Shown here: positions 1 to 11,000 of the stretch, piece after piece
How positions within the stretch are numbered: the stretch's first letter is position 1
Layout: each line of letters opens with the position of its first letter
Assembly (NCBI GenBank): GCA_009829735.1
Contig: CM020618.1
Span: 9,267,119-9,331,118, forward strand
Length of the DNA: 64,000 bases
Source: Pyropia yezoensis
Taxonomy: Eukaryota > Rhodophyta > Bangiophyceae > Bangiales > Bangiaceae
Reading direction: 5' to 3'
Program-made: the position numbers and the translations under genes
The notes under the pieces: generated by a model
Told to the model about the DNA's origin: nothing
The model's input: the letters and a program-made list of their open reading frames with translations, nothing else
Databases searched by the model: none

Positions 1-5
1 AAAAC

Positions 6-1582
6 CCGCACGTGACGTGCGATCACGCCCGATCACCCCCGGTCGGGGCGCCTTTCTCAGTGCGTGTCACGCCCAAAGTGGCCCACCTAAAGGGCAGAGC
101 CACTACAATTCGGGCCAGTCACTGAGATGTAATATTTGTGTCGTATACCTAATTCCTAATCACGTCCCCAATCTTGCGCTTTCTTGCCGCGCGTGACGTG
201 AGATCTCGCGCTAAATCACGCATGATATCACGCAAAATATGTGATCTACATTCCGGGGTCAAAAGTATTTCCACTCCCTGCGCTGGCTTGATCCGTCGGG
301 ATCCTGCCTGCACGAAGTTCTCAAAAGTGGCGATTTCGATATCACGGAGGCACCCCCTCAATGCCGTTGTGTTCAGCATCAAGTCAGTGCCGCTTGGCAA
401 CCGCTCCCTTTCCGACCCCCTCCTCCGTGACGCACCCCCCCCCGCCGCATGATCGGGCGCTGCACCCGCCTCACGGACGAGCAGCGCACCGCTGCGTCCG
501 TCATGGCGCTCAACGGGGCGACGAACCGGGCAATTTCGGAGTTTGTGGGCGGTAAGCTGGACACGGTCGCCGAGGTTGCGGCGCGCGTGCGCTGGACTGA
601 CTCCCTAGTGGCCCCGATATCTTCCGGGCGTCCTCAAATTCTGGGGCCCCGGGACCGTCGCCGGCTTCTGCATCTGTTCCTGCGACATAGCGATCTGGAG
701 CTGCGGCGTGTTGTCGACCTGTTCAACATTGAGATGCCGCGCCCCGTGTCCGTGCGGACCGTCAAGCAGTGTCTTTGCGCGGCTGGTGTGCGGGTGCTGC
801 GTCGGCGGATGAAGCCGGACGTTTCCACACGCAACCGCGCGAAGAGATTGGCCAGGGCGAAGGAGCGGCTCAACTAGAAGGAGGTGTGGTGGCGTGTGTT
901 CTTTACGGACGAGAGCAGTTATGTCGTTAAGTCCGGCCGTCGTTCCTATTTTTGGGGTCGTCGAGGCGCTCCGTGGCGACCTGAGACCTCCATGCCCTCC
1001 TATAAGAGTGGGCAACTGACTGTGATGGTCTCGGGAGGCTTCTCTTATCGCGGGCGGACAGACTTGGTGCTTGTGGACAGACAGCTGAACGCCTTCTCCT
1101 GCCAGAACCAGTTGGTGGAGGTGGCCTACGACCATATAATGGCTGACTTTGGGTCTACTGAGAACGTGCTGCTGCAGGACGAACCCGCGCCCCCTCACAG
1201 TGCCAAGAGCACCCGCGCGGTTCAGCGTGAGCTGGATTTGAGCCTGCTCCCCTTGGTCGGACAGAGCCCCGACTTGAACCCCACCAAAAACGACTGGGCC
1301 GAGCTCGAGCGGCGCATGCGGCGGCGCCAACCTGCTCCCACGACCAAGGTGGACCTGCTCCTGGCGCTGCAGGAGGAGTGGCCATACCCGACGCTTACTT
1401 CAAAAATCTGGCCGACTCGATGGTACGCCGGTGCGCGGCCGTTGTCCAATCCAAGGGATGGCGTGCAAAGTACTAGTAAAAACCCCGAATGGCTTTGCCT
1501 TGTGCGCGTGCCGACTTGTTCCGCCGAGTCGGCCTGGAAATCGTGGAAACCCTTCTGACCCCGCACTGTACATCACGTGCGG
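6..1582 (+). mobile_element. Tc1/mariner-like DNA transposon remnant
   Basis: A transposase relic (449-1558) is flanked by a short inverted repeat. Bases 6-18 (CCGCACGTGACGT) match the reverse complement of 1570-1582 at 12 of 13 positions. The size of about 1.58 kb suits Tc1/mariner elements. Both ends and the leader are rich in ATCACG/CGTGAT words, as in subterminal transposase-binding repeats, though that role is inferred. I see no TA target duplication next to the repeats. The left repeat lies almost at the window edge, so the true left end could be further out. Confidence 0.5.
449..1558 (+). pseudogene. Tc1/IS630-like DDE transposase, broken
   Basis: This is a cut-and-paste transposase relic. 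Residues 1-142 form a helix-turn-helix N-terminus with the GRPxxL motif and basic tail usual before the catalytic core. An in-frame TAG at 875-877 then interrupts the gene. The same frame continues into the catalytic half, with the first Asp in FFTDESS, the second Asp in LLQDEPAPPHSAK and the QSPDLNP motif. The third catalytic acidic residue, normally in NPxEN, reads NPTKN, so the acid is replaced by Lys. The nonsense codon and the lost catalytic residue together show that this copy is dead. After about residue 170 of the second half the sequence no longer looks like a Tc1 C-terminus, so a further frameshift is possible. The start at 449 is the first ATG of the open frame. Confidence 0.8.
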
Positions 1583-3097
1583 CGCGTGATACCCAAGCCT
1601 ACCGCCAGCATTGGATGGCAAAGAAAAAACATTTACACACCAGGTAGATTAATCTATATAAGTATCTATTAAATCTCGAGTTTTAATTTAAACTATTGTT
1701 TTTTTGCTGGTCTAGGCCTGACCCTCACTGCCGCGACACCGTGGGCCGCACCTCTCACGTCGTCGCTCAGAAATTGTGCTTTACACCTGCTCGCTTCTCG
1801 CACTCTCGTTGCCGCCCTTCTTACCGCCCAGGACGGTGCTGAAGGCGGCGATGGGTAGGCTGCGACCTTCGGCGTAACGGCAAAGCCGACAGATCCATAG
1901 GCCGTAGCATTCTCGGCACTGCAGTATTGTGTTCTTCTGCGTCGCACCGACCCCCCACCGTACTTGGCGCGTGCAACCATCAGAGTGGGGTTGTCGGCGG
2001 CCAGGGCGGTGGCGAGGCAGTCTTCGGTGTCAGCGAGAGCAGTGGAGCCACAAGTAGCAGCGTCCGCGGGAGCGACTGACCGTCGCGCTGCGCCAGTCCA
2101 GCTGTGGCTGATCCGTGGCGTAGCTGGGGCAAGTGATGAGATAACGAACAGGACAAGAGGCTGCGGGGAGAAGTGGAGGGTGGGGGGGGGGGGGGCTCAC
2201 CCAGCGTTTAGTTAAAACACATATAAGAAAACGGGAAAGCCCCGATGCTTAATTTTAATTAAACTATGATGAATTGTGTCAATTTCATGCATCGCTTTTA
2301 TTTGTGCCATACATGGCGCCAGCACGACACGCCGTAGCTGATTGATGCTGTGGCCGAACGCAAAAGGATTGCACAAGGGGCCAGGCAGCGAGTCGCCCCA
2401 CGCGACACTAGAGACTTTCAGCGACGAGCTTTCTCATTGAGTGTTCTCGTATCTTGCTCGTTATAGTGGCACAGTCGTGGCGTATCCTGTGACCGCAGGT
2501 GTGACTTTTAGCAACTAAGATTGTGATGATCTCGTAATTATCTGACTAAGCAAGCGCACAGTCTCTTGAGGCCTATTCGACTTGTTACGCAGAGTACATT
2601 CCTCACGTACGGTCGGTGTGGGCTCTCTCTACTGCTCTTCTCTGTGAACGCCGCCTGCGCCACATCCCATACGGGGCGTACAACGCCCCACCGCACGCTC
2701 TTTCTAGCCGTCGTGCACATCACCTCCAATGCGTCTATTCACGGCAGGCACAAGTCTCCCGCCTGCCCTTTTCCCTCCCCCGCCGTGTGACCTCTTTCTC
2801 CACGGCTTGGATATTGCTTTGCCTGCCCCCAGGCATCCATGTATCTCTACGCTTTCTGAATCTTCGCTACCGCCCCTCCGTTCCCTTTCCGGGTCGTCGC
2901 CCCTCCCGCCGACCCTCCCCTGCCCGCAAGTGGCGCTCCGATCGCTGCTACTATTATCTATCCTCCCCTCCTCTGGCAGTAACATATCTGTCGCCGCTGC
3001 CATTTCCCCGCATTCCCCTTCCCGCATTTGAAGCGCGTGCCGCCGCCGTCGCTCCCCTCTCGTCCCGCTCCATGCTGGTGACGCGCCTGGCGCTGTG
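1583..3097. other. Intergenic, no recognised gene
   Basis: There are only short overlapping frames and none has family motifs. The stretch is AT-richer at 1620-1710 and 2210-2310, and carries a run of 14 G at 2182-2195. From about 2740 to 3090 it becomes pyrimidine-rich on the plus strand. I see no tRNA or terminal repeat here. Confidence 0.6.
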
Positions 3098-3834
3098 TGG
3101 TATAAAAGTCGATCCTCTCAGACACGTCAGTATCCCTCGGGGAAAAGGGACAGGTAACGCAGAAAGGGGAACTACGAGAGTGGTATGCCTGTTGCCTCAC
3201 GTGCCTGCTCGCAGAGCGAACATATACGCACGGTAGTGCATACGGGGAAGAGGAACGCAAACGCGCAGTTGTCTTTTTTCCTCAGGACGCGGGCCAAGGG
3301 CGCCTCGCTGTCCCTCTGAACGTGCATCTGGGTGAGCCTCGGCACTCTTGGCCAGGTAGCCCCCACATACCCCCGAATGGCCCCGACCCGAGTCTAACCT
3401 GGTCAGGTCGGGGGCAACTATCACTACTAATTCTATTCTCCCTCACTCATCTCACACTCGAATTCTCTCGAATCAAGTCCCTTAGAAATATGCAAGAACC
3501 CATCTGAAATCCCTCTCTAACGTGTGGGTAGCGTAGTCCATCGCATCCCAGTGCCTGGTAAGGGCCACGGCCGCCAACCATCCCCACACCGCGGGCGTGT
3601 CCTGGCACCTGGTGTCCCGTGGTCGCCATCCCGGGACGACGCCAAGTCAGGGCCAGGGATGCTACATAGCTCCCTCCTTAGTCTGGCACGTCCTCGGGCC
3701 GTACCAGGTGCCACCGTGCACAGCCTCGAGCGCGCCCACACCGGTTCCGAGGTCGAGCATCTTCACTCTGAGCCGTAATCACCTTCCACCTGTCCCGCCC
3801 ATTTCCCCTTTCTTCACCTTGGCCTTCCCGACCA
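3098..3834 (-). repeat. 3' LTR of element A
   Basis: This is a near-identical copy of 21529-22267. The boundaries were set where the two copies stop matching and where TG...CA termini appear. The copy lacks a GT dinucleotide after GACACG that the other copy has. No strong polypurine tract is visible on its internal side (3835 onward, read on the minus strand), unlike element B. Confidence 0.85.
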
Positions 3835-4040
3835 CCTTGGTTCTGGACGGTTTGCCCAGCTCCGAGATTCAGGTTGGGCCCGTGGCTGCGGTGGCGGGTG
3901 CTGTGGAGGCAGGACTCGGGTGGTCGTGCCGCTCTCCTGCCTCCGGTTCCTCGGGTGTTGACGCGAACGCCGGTCGTTACGGCGGAGGAGGCGGATGAAG
4001 TGCCCCCGGCTCCGGCGTCGCGCCCAGTCGAGACCCCCCG

Positions 4041-4895
4041 GTGGGTCTCCCAGAGATTCCTCTCGGCCACGACCACCTGGCGGCCCGGCGCTACACCACG
4101 GTGGTCGGGAACGTCAGCGCGGTCCAGTGCCAGCAGGACTGCCTGGCCATCTGGCGTAAGGAGCTCCAGCGCGGGGTCTTGACCGAGATGGACAAGACGC
4201 GCTTGTACACGGCGGACCAGATGCGCCTGGCGCAAGGCCGCTCCCAGAGCGTTTCCGGTTCGTCTTGGGTTGCCAATCTTGGGGACCTCCCCTTTGCGCT
4301 GGTGCTAGATCTTCCCTTGCCCGAGCGCCGAGTGTCTGCGTCCGTGCTCCGGTGGCCGGAGGAGGACGATAACGTCCGCCAGGCGCTCAAGGTTTGGGAC
4401 AAGGCGCTCAAGGGACCGGGGAGCTTGGCTTGTGATCTCCGTCCGGAGATGATCGCCCTGGGGCCGCCCTTCTTGACCCACATGTACTCCATGTTGTCGC
4501 CGTCGCGGGAGCAAGGCGAGCGGCGGGGGCGCCAGCGGGACTACATCGTGAGCTGAAACCACCAAGAGTTTTGACAGCTTCACAAAGCCAACCGGGCGGC
4601 GTACTACACCAGGGTCATCCCGCAGCAGTAGGAAGTCGAGATCCCGGTCGAGTTTGCTCCGTCCAGCATCCCTTTTACGTGATACGTCCTGGACGCCCTG
4701 ACCCAGGAGTCGATCAAGGGCTTCTTCCACTCGATCCCGTTCATGATGTACACTTCCGAGATGACGGTCCTGGCGGCTAACCACTGGCTTCACGAGGTCT
4801 TGGTGTCCAACCGGCTCTGGCTTCTCTCGGACCTTATGATGGTCTGGATTGTCGAGAACCTGACCGTCGACTTTTTGTGCAGCCAGGATGTGGAG
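4041..4895 (+). pseudogene. Extra antisense ORF of element A, first part
   Basis: This plus-strand reading frame is antisense to element A, between its integrase/chromodomain and its 3' LTR. It reads in one frame from 4041, with four nonsense codons at 4554 (TGA), 4572 (TGA), 4629 (TAG) and 4680 (TGA). It continues across the element B insertion into 14275. The stretch 4359-4802 aligns by eye with the antisense ORF of element B (13104-12684, minus strand). Shared landmarks, in order, are GPP[FY]L, Y[IL]V[ST], a short gap to [EQ]F, then YY, then VE[IV], and finally WLxEV. Frame conservation despite nonsense codons implies a once-coding gene. I recognise no domain. A frame change near 4000 leaves the start unresolved. 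Confidence 0.6.
4891..4895. repeat. Target site duplication of element B, left copy (TGGAG)
   Basis: TGGAG directly precedes the left LTR of B and is repeated exactly at 14275-14279 directly after the right LTR. Removing B plus one copy deletes 9384 bp, a multiple of three, and restores the frame of the antisense ORF of A. Confidence 0.9.
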
Positions 4896-5364
4896 TGTGG
4901 CAGTATTGACCCCCAGGTACGGGGGCAACACGTGCCATGCAAGGGGCGGCAGGCCACTAGCCTGATCCGTTCCTCCCCCTGCATTTGGGTCCGTATTCCC
5001 TAAGTTTGGGATTGTTAGCTTAGTAGTAAATCCAACTTGGATTTGAGGGTTTTCTGCATTTATCGTCTTGAATTTTCGTGTGGCCCGGTGGGCAGGTGCT
5101 GGGGTGGGAGATTCTGAGTGGCGAGATTCTGAGGGGACCCTGGGGGGATAAGGGGAGGGACAGCGGGGCTTGGCCCTGCGTCCCCGTCCCGACCAAGAAA
5201 CTGTTGGACCACACACCATCCTCTTGTTTGTCAGTGGGGGGTTTGCCCCACAACAGGGACAGAGTGTGTGCGACTTGCACTTCTTCCGGTTCCTCCGACA
5301 CGGGAGGCAGCCCTTGTTCACCGCCTCAACTTGGGTGCCGTGTGTGTAAGCGGTTTTTTCCACA
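4896..5364 (+). repeat. 5' LTR of element B
   Basis: It starts TGTGGCAG and ends CCACA. It matches 13806-14274 over 469 bp with about seven substitutions, most of them in the last 70 bp. It should contain the promoter and polyadenylation signal. No sharp TATA box stands out. Confidence 0.95.
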
Positions 5365-5383
5365 TTTGGTGGAGCAGCAGGGG
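5365..5383 (+). promoter_or_regulatory. Primer-binding site of element B
   Basis: TTTGGTGGAGCAGCAGGGG follows the 5' LTR directly. The TGG at 5367-5369 would pair with a tRNA 3' CCA end and the rest with its acceptor/T arm. The same 19 nt occur at the corresponding position of element A (21506-21524, minus strand). Confidence 0.75.
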
Positions 5384-5482
5384 ACAGAGGTAAACTTTAC
5401 CTCCGGGTGCACCCGGGTGTAGGGGGCCCTCTGTCTCAGAGAGCGGTGGACTTGGACCGTGTCATACGGATCGTCAGCCAAC

Positions 5483-7430
5483 ATGGCTAGCTCGGACCCC
5501 CCGTCGTCCGAGGAGTACACGGGTGACGCACGCACTTCAGTGCCTTTGAATACTGGTGAGACACAGGTGGGTTTACCTGGGGTCGCAGAGGGACTAGAGG
5601 TCCCTCAAGCCAGCAGGACTGGACGTGCGGGCGGGCAACAGGCCACCCCGACTCAGTCGGGAGTTCATTCGGGTGACACTTCTGATGTGGGTGGGCCGAA
5701 GTCTGGCCACCGTGTGGTATACTCAACGGGAACGTCCCAAGGGGTGAGGACTGTCCCCGCGGGTTCCACTCGGGTTGGAGCCAACTTTGGCTTGGAGCCG
5801 TCGTCAACTAGGCTTTCGGAGGACGGCGGACCTCCGTTGGTCGGCGATGGGCTCGCGCCCATGCCCCCGGTTGAGACCCCTGAGGAACGTGGTTACCCCT
5901 CAGGTGGACTCCCGGAGGCGGACCGAGACTCAACTGGAGTCGTCAATCCACTCCTCGCGGAAACTGTCCGTCGGGAGGCGACCAATGTGTTGCGGCAGAC
6001 TTTGCAAGACCTGGTGGTCACGATGACGAATACTATTCTGAACCAGATTGTGGCGAGTTTGCCAGATGGCCTTAATGTCCAGACCGGATCGGGGCTTCTG
6101 AGCCCGCAGGCGCAGGGGGAAATCCCTCCTCACGCCTATCTCGGGTCGCCCCGAACAGGGGGCGACACCTGTGACTCCCAACGAGGGAGCCACACCATAC
6201 TCGGTGGGGCGTACGCCCTTCATGGGGGAGTTTCCCCCGGAAACGCCGGCGGCTACACCAAGCGCGCCGCGCCAGACTATGGGCACTGTGGGTCAACTTA
6301 CGCCAGTGCCACAGCGGCTGTTCCCTCAACGTGAGGTGCCGCCCAAGATCCAGGTAGCCAGCCCGGTCTACCAGAGGATCTTTGATTGTGAGACCTACGC
6401 CCTCCACAACAAGTCGGTGGCGTATGGTCCTGACCAGGCCCGAGCCATGGGCGGTGCCAAGAAGAATGCACTTCACTCTTTTGGGCACAAAGCGGAGTGG
6501 GATGGAACTCCCCCCCTCCGTGTCTTTGAGTTCCTACGTCGTTTCAAAAAAGCCTGTGACGACAATGCCATAAGTGAAGGCATGGCTTTTTACATGCTAC
6601 AGGAGTTTACGAAGGGAGACCTGCGGACAGAACTCATGTCCGTCATGCCCAGCTCCTCAAGTGGAGGCGCTGGGGTGGTGACGTCCTATTGGGAGCTCGT
6701 CAACTGGTTGTTGAGGGCCATGGTTGATGAAGCGGCGTTGGCTTCTCAAGTCGAGGAGTTTACGCAAGCCCATCAGGAAGAGGCGGAGGACGAGTTGTCC
6801 TTTGCGGAGAGAGTCCGTAAGCTCAACAATCTTTGTGGGTTTCTTCATCCACAAGCTGTGGTGAAGAGTCGGTTGGTGGAGGGACTCCATTGGTCAGTCC
6901 GGATGGAGACCCGGAAGCATAACACAGCCCGGGCGACCCTGGCCGAGTTGGCTAGGTTCGCCTACCGCAGAGGCGAGGCCTACCGCAAGTTGCGGGAGGA
7001 ACAACGCCAGGAGCGTCAAGCCGAGTTGGCCAAGGAACGGGAGGAGGCGCGCCAGGCTAGAGAGTTGAGAGAGGCACGCCGAATCCGCAAGGAGAGGGTG
7101 GTAGCTGCCGTGGGAGCTTCCCAGGGTACCTCTTCGTCTTCCCCAGTTGGGAAGACCCCTCCGGGAACTGATAATCGGTGTTGGAACTGCAACTCCGATG
7201 GACACTGGGCATATGATTGCCCCAAGTTGAGTAAACGCATCCAACTACTTGTTAGGAATGCGAGTAAGAAGTTGGCTACGAACGAAGTACGTTCACGCCG
7301 CGAGGGTGGGTCTCGACCAGTGGTGGCGGTCGCCACACCCTCGGCGGAGGGGGCGCACACGTCGTCCTCGGACTCGTCGTCTTCCCCTTCGTCCTCAAAT
7401 TCGGACGCCAAGTCGGCGGGAAACGAATGA
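5483..7430 (+). CDS. Gag polyprotein of element B (one frame change)
   Basis: This is the structural protein that packages element RNA. The start at 5483 (MASSDPP) is preferred because element A has the same ACATGGCTAGC context at its own start. The N-terminal Pro/Ser/Gly-rich part reads in one frame to about 6150. The rest reads in another frame, open to 7430, with the switch near a GGGGG run at 6158-6162. The second part contains the Ty3-type capsid region (FEFLRRFKKAC, around nt 6520), a charged Glu/Arg-rich helix (about 6980-7110), a CCHC zinc knuckle (C-x2-C-x4-H-x4-C, starting at 7179) and a Ser-rich tail. It overlaps the protease frame by ATGA at 7427-7430. The frame change may be a real lesion, a programmed shift or a sequencing error in the homopolymer. 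Confidence 0.8.
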
Positions 7431-8068
7431 CCGTTGGAGCTGGTCGTCCGAAGCTCACAACGGCAGCCTCGGCCAAGTGGGTCAAGAGGACGAACCAACC
7501 GTGCCGCATACTGCGGCGACCTAAGGGAGTCCGCCCACCTCGGGTAGGACTCCCCAAGAACGTAAACCCACGTCGGGTCATCGCGGTGCTGACGGGTGAG
7601 AACTTCCAGGTGGCTGGACGGGTGCAACTTGCCCCCGGCCGCGCCTGTTGTGCCCGTATCGTACTTGATACCGGGTCAGGAGCCTCCTTGATACGCAAGT
7701 CGCTATTACCAAAGGAGATGGAGCTCCAACGCTGGAAGTCTAAAGCTGACCATCTGATCGATATCAATGGTGGGGTACTTCCCATCGTTGGTGCCGTGAC
7801 CCTACCAACGAGGTTGGGGACCCACGAGGTCGACGTGACCTATGGAGTAGTTGAGAATATATCGGTACCCCTGCTTCTGGGTACCCCTTATGTTGTTACA
7901 CAAGTGCCTTTGATTTGTGGCCCTGAGTATTGGGTCAAGTTGATGAATGGGGAAACCATCCCCATCCTTGGTAAGGGAAAGTCTGTGGCTCCTGTGACAG
8001 TCTCACAGTCGAAGCCTGTTTGCTCTGTGAGAGAGGGGGTTTACTGCTACCCTGCATTTAGCCCGTAA
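7427..8068 (+). CDS. Retropepsin-like aspartic protease of element B
   Basis: A 213-residue frame whose ATG overlaps the gag stop (ATGA). It contains the aspartic protease active site LDTGSGAS (Asp at residue 81) and the second conserved strand ending LLLGTPYV, as in Ty3/gypsy retropepsins. It matures the Gag and Pol polyproteins. The frame closes at TAA 8066-8068, just before the RT frame opens. Residues typical of the protease-RT linker can be read across 8040-8100 only by moving between all three frames, so one or two single-base changes probably separate protease from RT in this copy. Confidence 0.85.
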   Translation: MTVGAGRPKLTTAASAKWVKRTNQPCRILRRPKGVRPPRVGLPKNVNPRRVIAVLTGENFQVAGRVQLAPGRACCARIVLDTGSGASLIRKSLLPKEMELQRWKSKADHLIDINGGVLPIVGAVTLPTRLGTHEVDVTYGVVENISVPLLLGTPYVVTQVPLICGPEYWVKLMNGETIPILGKGKSVAPVTVSQSKPVCSVREGVYCYPAFSP

Positions 8069-8091
8069 GGTCACGTTGCCCCCCCAACTCG

Positions 8092-11000
8092 GTGGCGCAC
8101 GTTGACGTTGAAACTGATTATACGGGGAACGGGTTGGTGCACCCTCGCCCCCGTCTTGCTCGCAAGCACCAGGTGCATGTCGCCCTTGGCACGATGGAAT
8201 CCAAAGCCGGAGTCCCGTGGAGGATCCAGGTGATGAACCTGAGCTCGTCGCCCAAGTACTTCAAGTCGGGAGCCAAGTTCGGCTATATCGACCAACACGA
8301 GGGACCGGTAGTAGCGGTCACCCTCAACGCGGGCGCAAGTAGCGACCCGAAGTCCGGAAAGGAGAAGCATCAAGCCAAGTCGGCCGCCTCTCCTCGGCCC
8401 CATGTGAACATGGCGGGTGTCCCACCCAGGTTGAGGATTCAAGTTGAACGCCTCTTGGACCAATGTAACAAGTTGTGGGATGGTCAATTGGGACTCATGA
8501 GAGCCACCCAACACCGGATCGAGTTGAAGCCCGGTGCACCCCCTATACGCCAACAACCGTATAGGGGAGGATCCCGTTCAAGGGCCCTCGTTAAGGAGCA
8601 AGTTGCTCGCATGGAGGCCCTCGATGTGATCGAGGCCAGTAACGCCGAGTGGGCGAGTCCGGTGGTTATCGTCCCCAAAGATGATGGGACCCCCCGGTTC
8701 TGTATCGACTACCGTAAGCTCGACGAGAGCACGGTGAAGGACAGTTATCCCCTACCTACGATGGACGACTGTCTGGACTCCCTGGGGGAGGCGAACGTGT
8801 TCTCTACCCTGGACTGTAACGCGGGGTACTGGCAAATTCCCATTGCCCCGGAGGACGGGCATAAAACTTCCTTTACCTGTTACTGTGGTACCTACCAGTG
8901 CAAGCGTCCACCGTTCGGCCTGTGTAACGCGCCGGCAACTTTCCAGCGCGCTATGGACATGATTCTGGCCGGAGTACGGTGGCAGATCTGTCTCGTGTAC
9001 CTAGACGATATCATTGTGTTCTCCCGAAGTCCGGAGGAACACATTGGCCATCTTGGCCAGGTGTTCAAGCTACTTGCTGACGCCGGTGTGTCACTGAAGG
9101 CGAGTAAGTGCCACCTCTTCACTCAAGAGGTGGAATACTTGGGACATGTCGTCCGTCCGGGGCGTCTCAGTGTCAACGAGAAAAACTTGAGGGCCATCCG
9201 TAAGGCTCAGTACCCCCGGACCCAAACCCAGATGAGGAGCTTCCTCGGGATGTGCAACGTGTACCGACGTTTCACCAAGGGCTTCGCCAAGGTGGCGAAA
9301 CCGTTGAATGAGTTAGTGAGCTCAACGCTACCGAAGAACCTGCTTCCCCCAAGTCGGGTGGAGCAGGAATCCTTTGAGACTCTTCGGGACCTTCTGCTGA
9401 AGCCCCCTATCCTGGCTATTCCCAGGTTGGGAGGCCACTACATCCTGGATGTGGACGCTAGCTACGACCAACTTGGTTGTGTGTTGCTTCAGCAGCAGCC
9501 GGACAAGGAGTACTTGCCGGTGGGATACTTCAGCAAGGGGCTGAACTCGGCCGAGAAGAACTACGGAGTCACCGAGTTGGAAGGACTCGCAGTGGTGTGG
9601 GCGGTGACGTCCCTTCGTCACTACCTGGAGGGTGAGAAGTTCCTCATCCGCTGTGACCACCGCGCGTTGCAGTTCATCTTCAAGACGGACTGTACGAACA
9701 CTCGTCTCAACCGGTGGAGGGTGCGACTGGCACCCTTCAACTTTGATATTGAGTACCGACCTGGCAGGCAACATGCCCTTGCCGACGGCCTCTCTCGGGT
9801 ACCTACCGAGGGGCTGGACACTAACCCAGTCGATGAGGACATCCCCATCGTGGGGGTAGTCACGCACTCGGGTCAGGTGTTGAACCCCGAGGCGCCAGGG
9901 AACAATAAGTACTTGCCCCTGTCCCTGGACGAGGTGGTGAAGGCCCAGGCCGAGGATCCCTTCTGCAAGTCGCAGAGGGATACACTGGATACAGTGGCGG
10001 AGACGCGGTTCTTTCTGGGAGACGATGGCCTCCTCATGAGGAGGGGGGTATTCCAGGGGACCGAACAACTTGTCGTCCCCGCATCCCTCAAGGACAGTAT
10101 CCTTGAGAGGGAGCATAACGCTCCCACAGGTGGACACCTGGAGTCCAGTACACTGTTCCAGACCCTGAGGACCAGGTACTACCGGCCTTCCATGGTGGTG
10201 GACATCTACAGTTGGGTGGCTGCCTGCACAAGTTGTGCACAGAACCGTCTGATGGAACGGCGGCCTACTACGGCTATGCTATTGTTCCCGGCCAAGGAGC
10301 CCTTTGCCGCGTTGGCGATGGACATCCTTGGGCCACTGCCAGTGACCGAGGAGGGCAACAAGTACCTCCTGGTTACCTGTGACCGCTTCACGAAACTTAC
10401 GCGAGCGATCCCACTGGCAGAGATCACGGCCATGTCGGTCGTGTCAGCCTTCCTAGATCACTGGGTTGCGGCGTATGGCATTCCGGATAGTACACTATCG
10501 GACAATGGACCGCAATTTGCGTCTGTACTGTTTCAGGGAGTGCTGGATATGTTGGGGGTGCGGGCAAACTATGCCACCCCCTACCACCCACAAACTAATG
10601 GGCAGGTGGAGCGCTTCAACAAAACTATTGTTAGGCAGCTGCGCCACTATGTGAGTGAGCACGTGAAAACGTGGGACCATTACATTTCTATTCTTACCAC
10701 TGCCTACAATTCGCAGGTTCACTCATCTACCGGGGAAGTACCCCTCGCTTTTGTGACCCCCCGTCGCGTGCGGTCTATTGCCGTGCGGCGGCCGCTCCCA
10801 ACCAGGGAGGATGGTGGCAGGACGCCTACTCCTACTGAGAGTAAGGCGGAGTTCGCTGCTAGGCTTAAAAACCTCATCCCTAAAGTCAGGGCTGAGATGG
10901 ACAAAGCACAAAAGCGCTACAAGCGTACCTTTGACAGAAAGGTGCGCAACGCCAAGCATGTCCCCGAGCAGGGTGACTGGGTATTGGTCCACTCACACAC

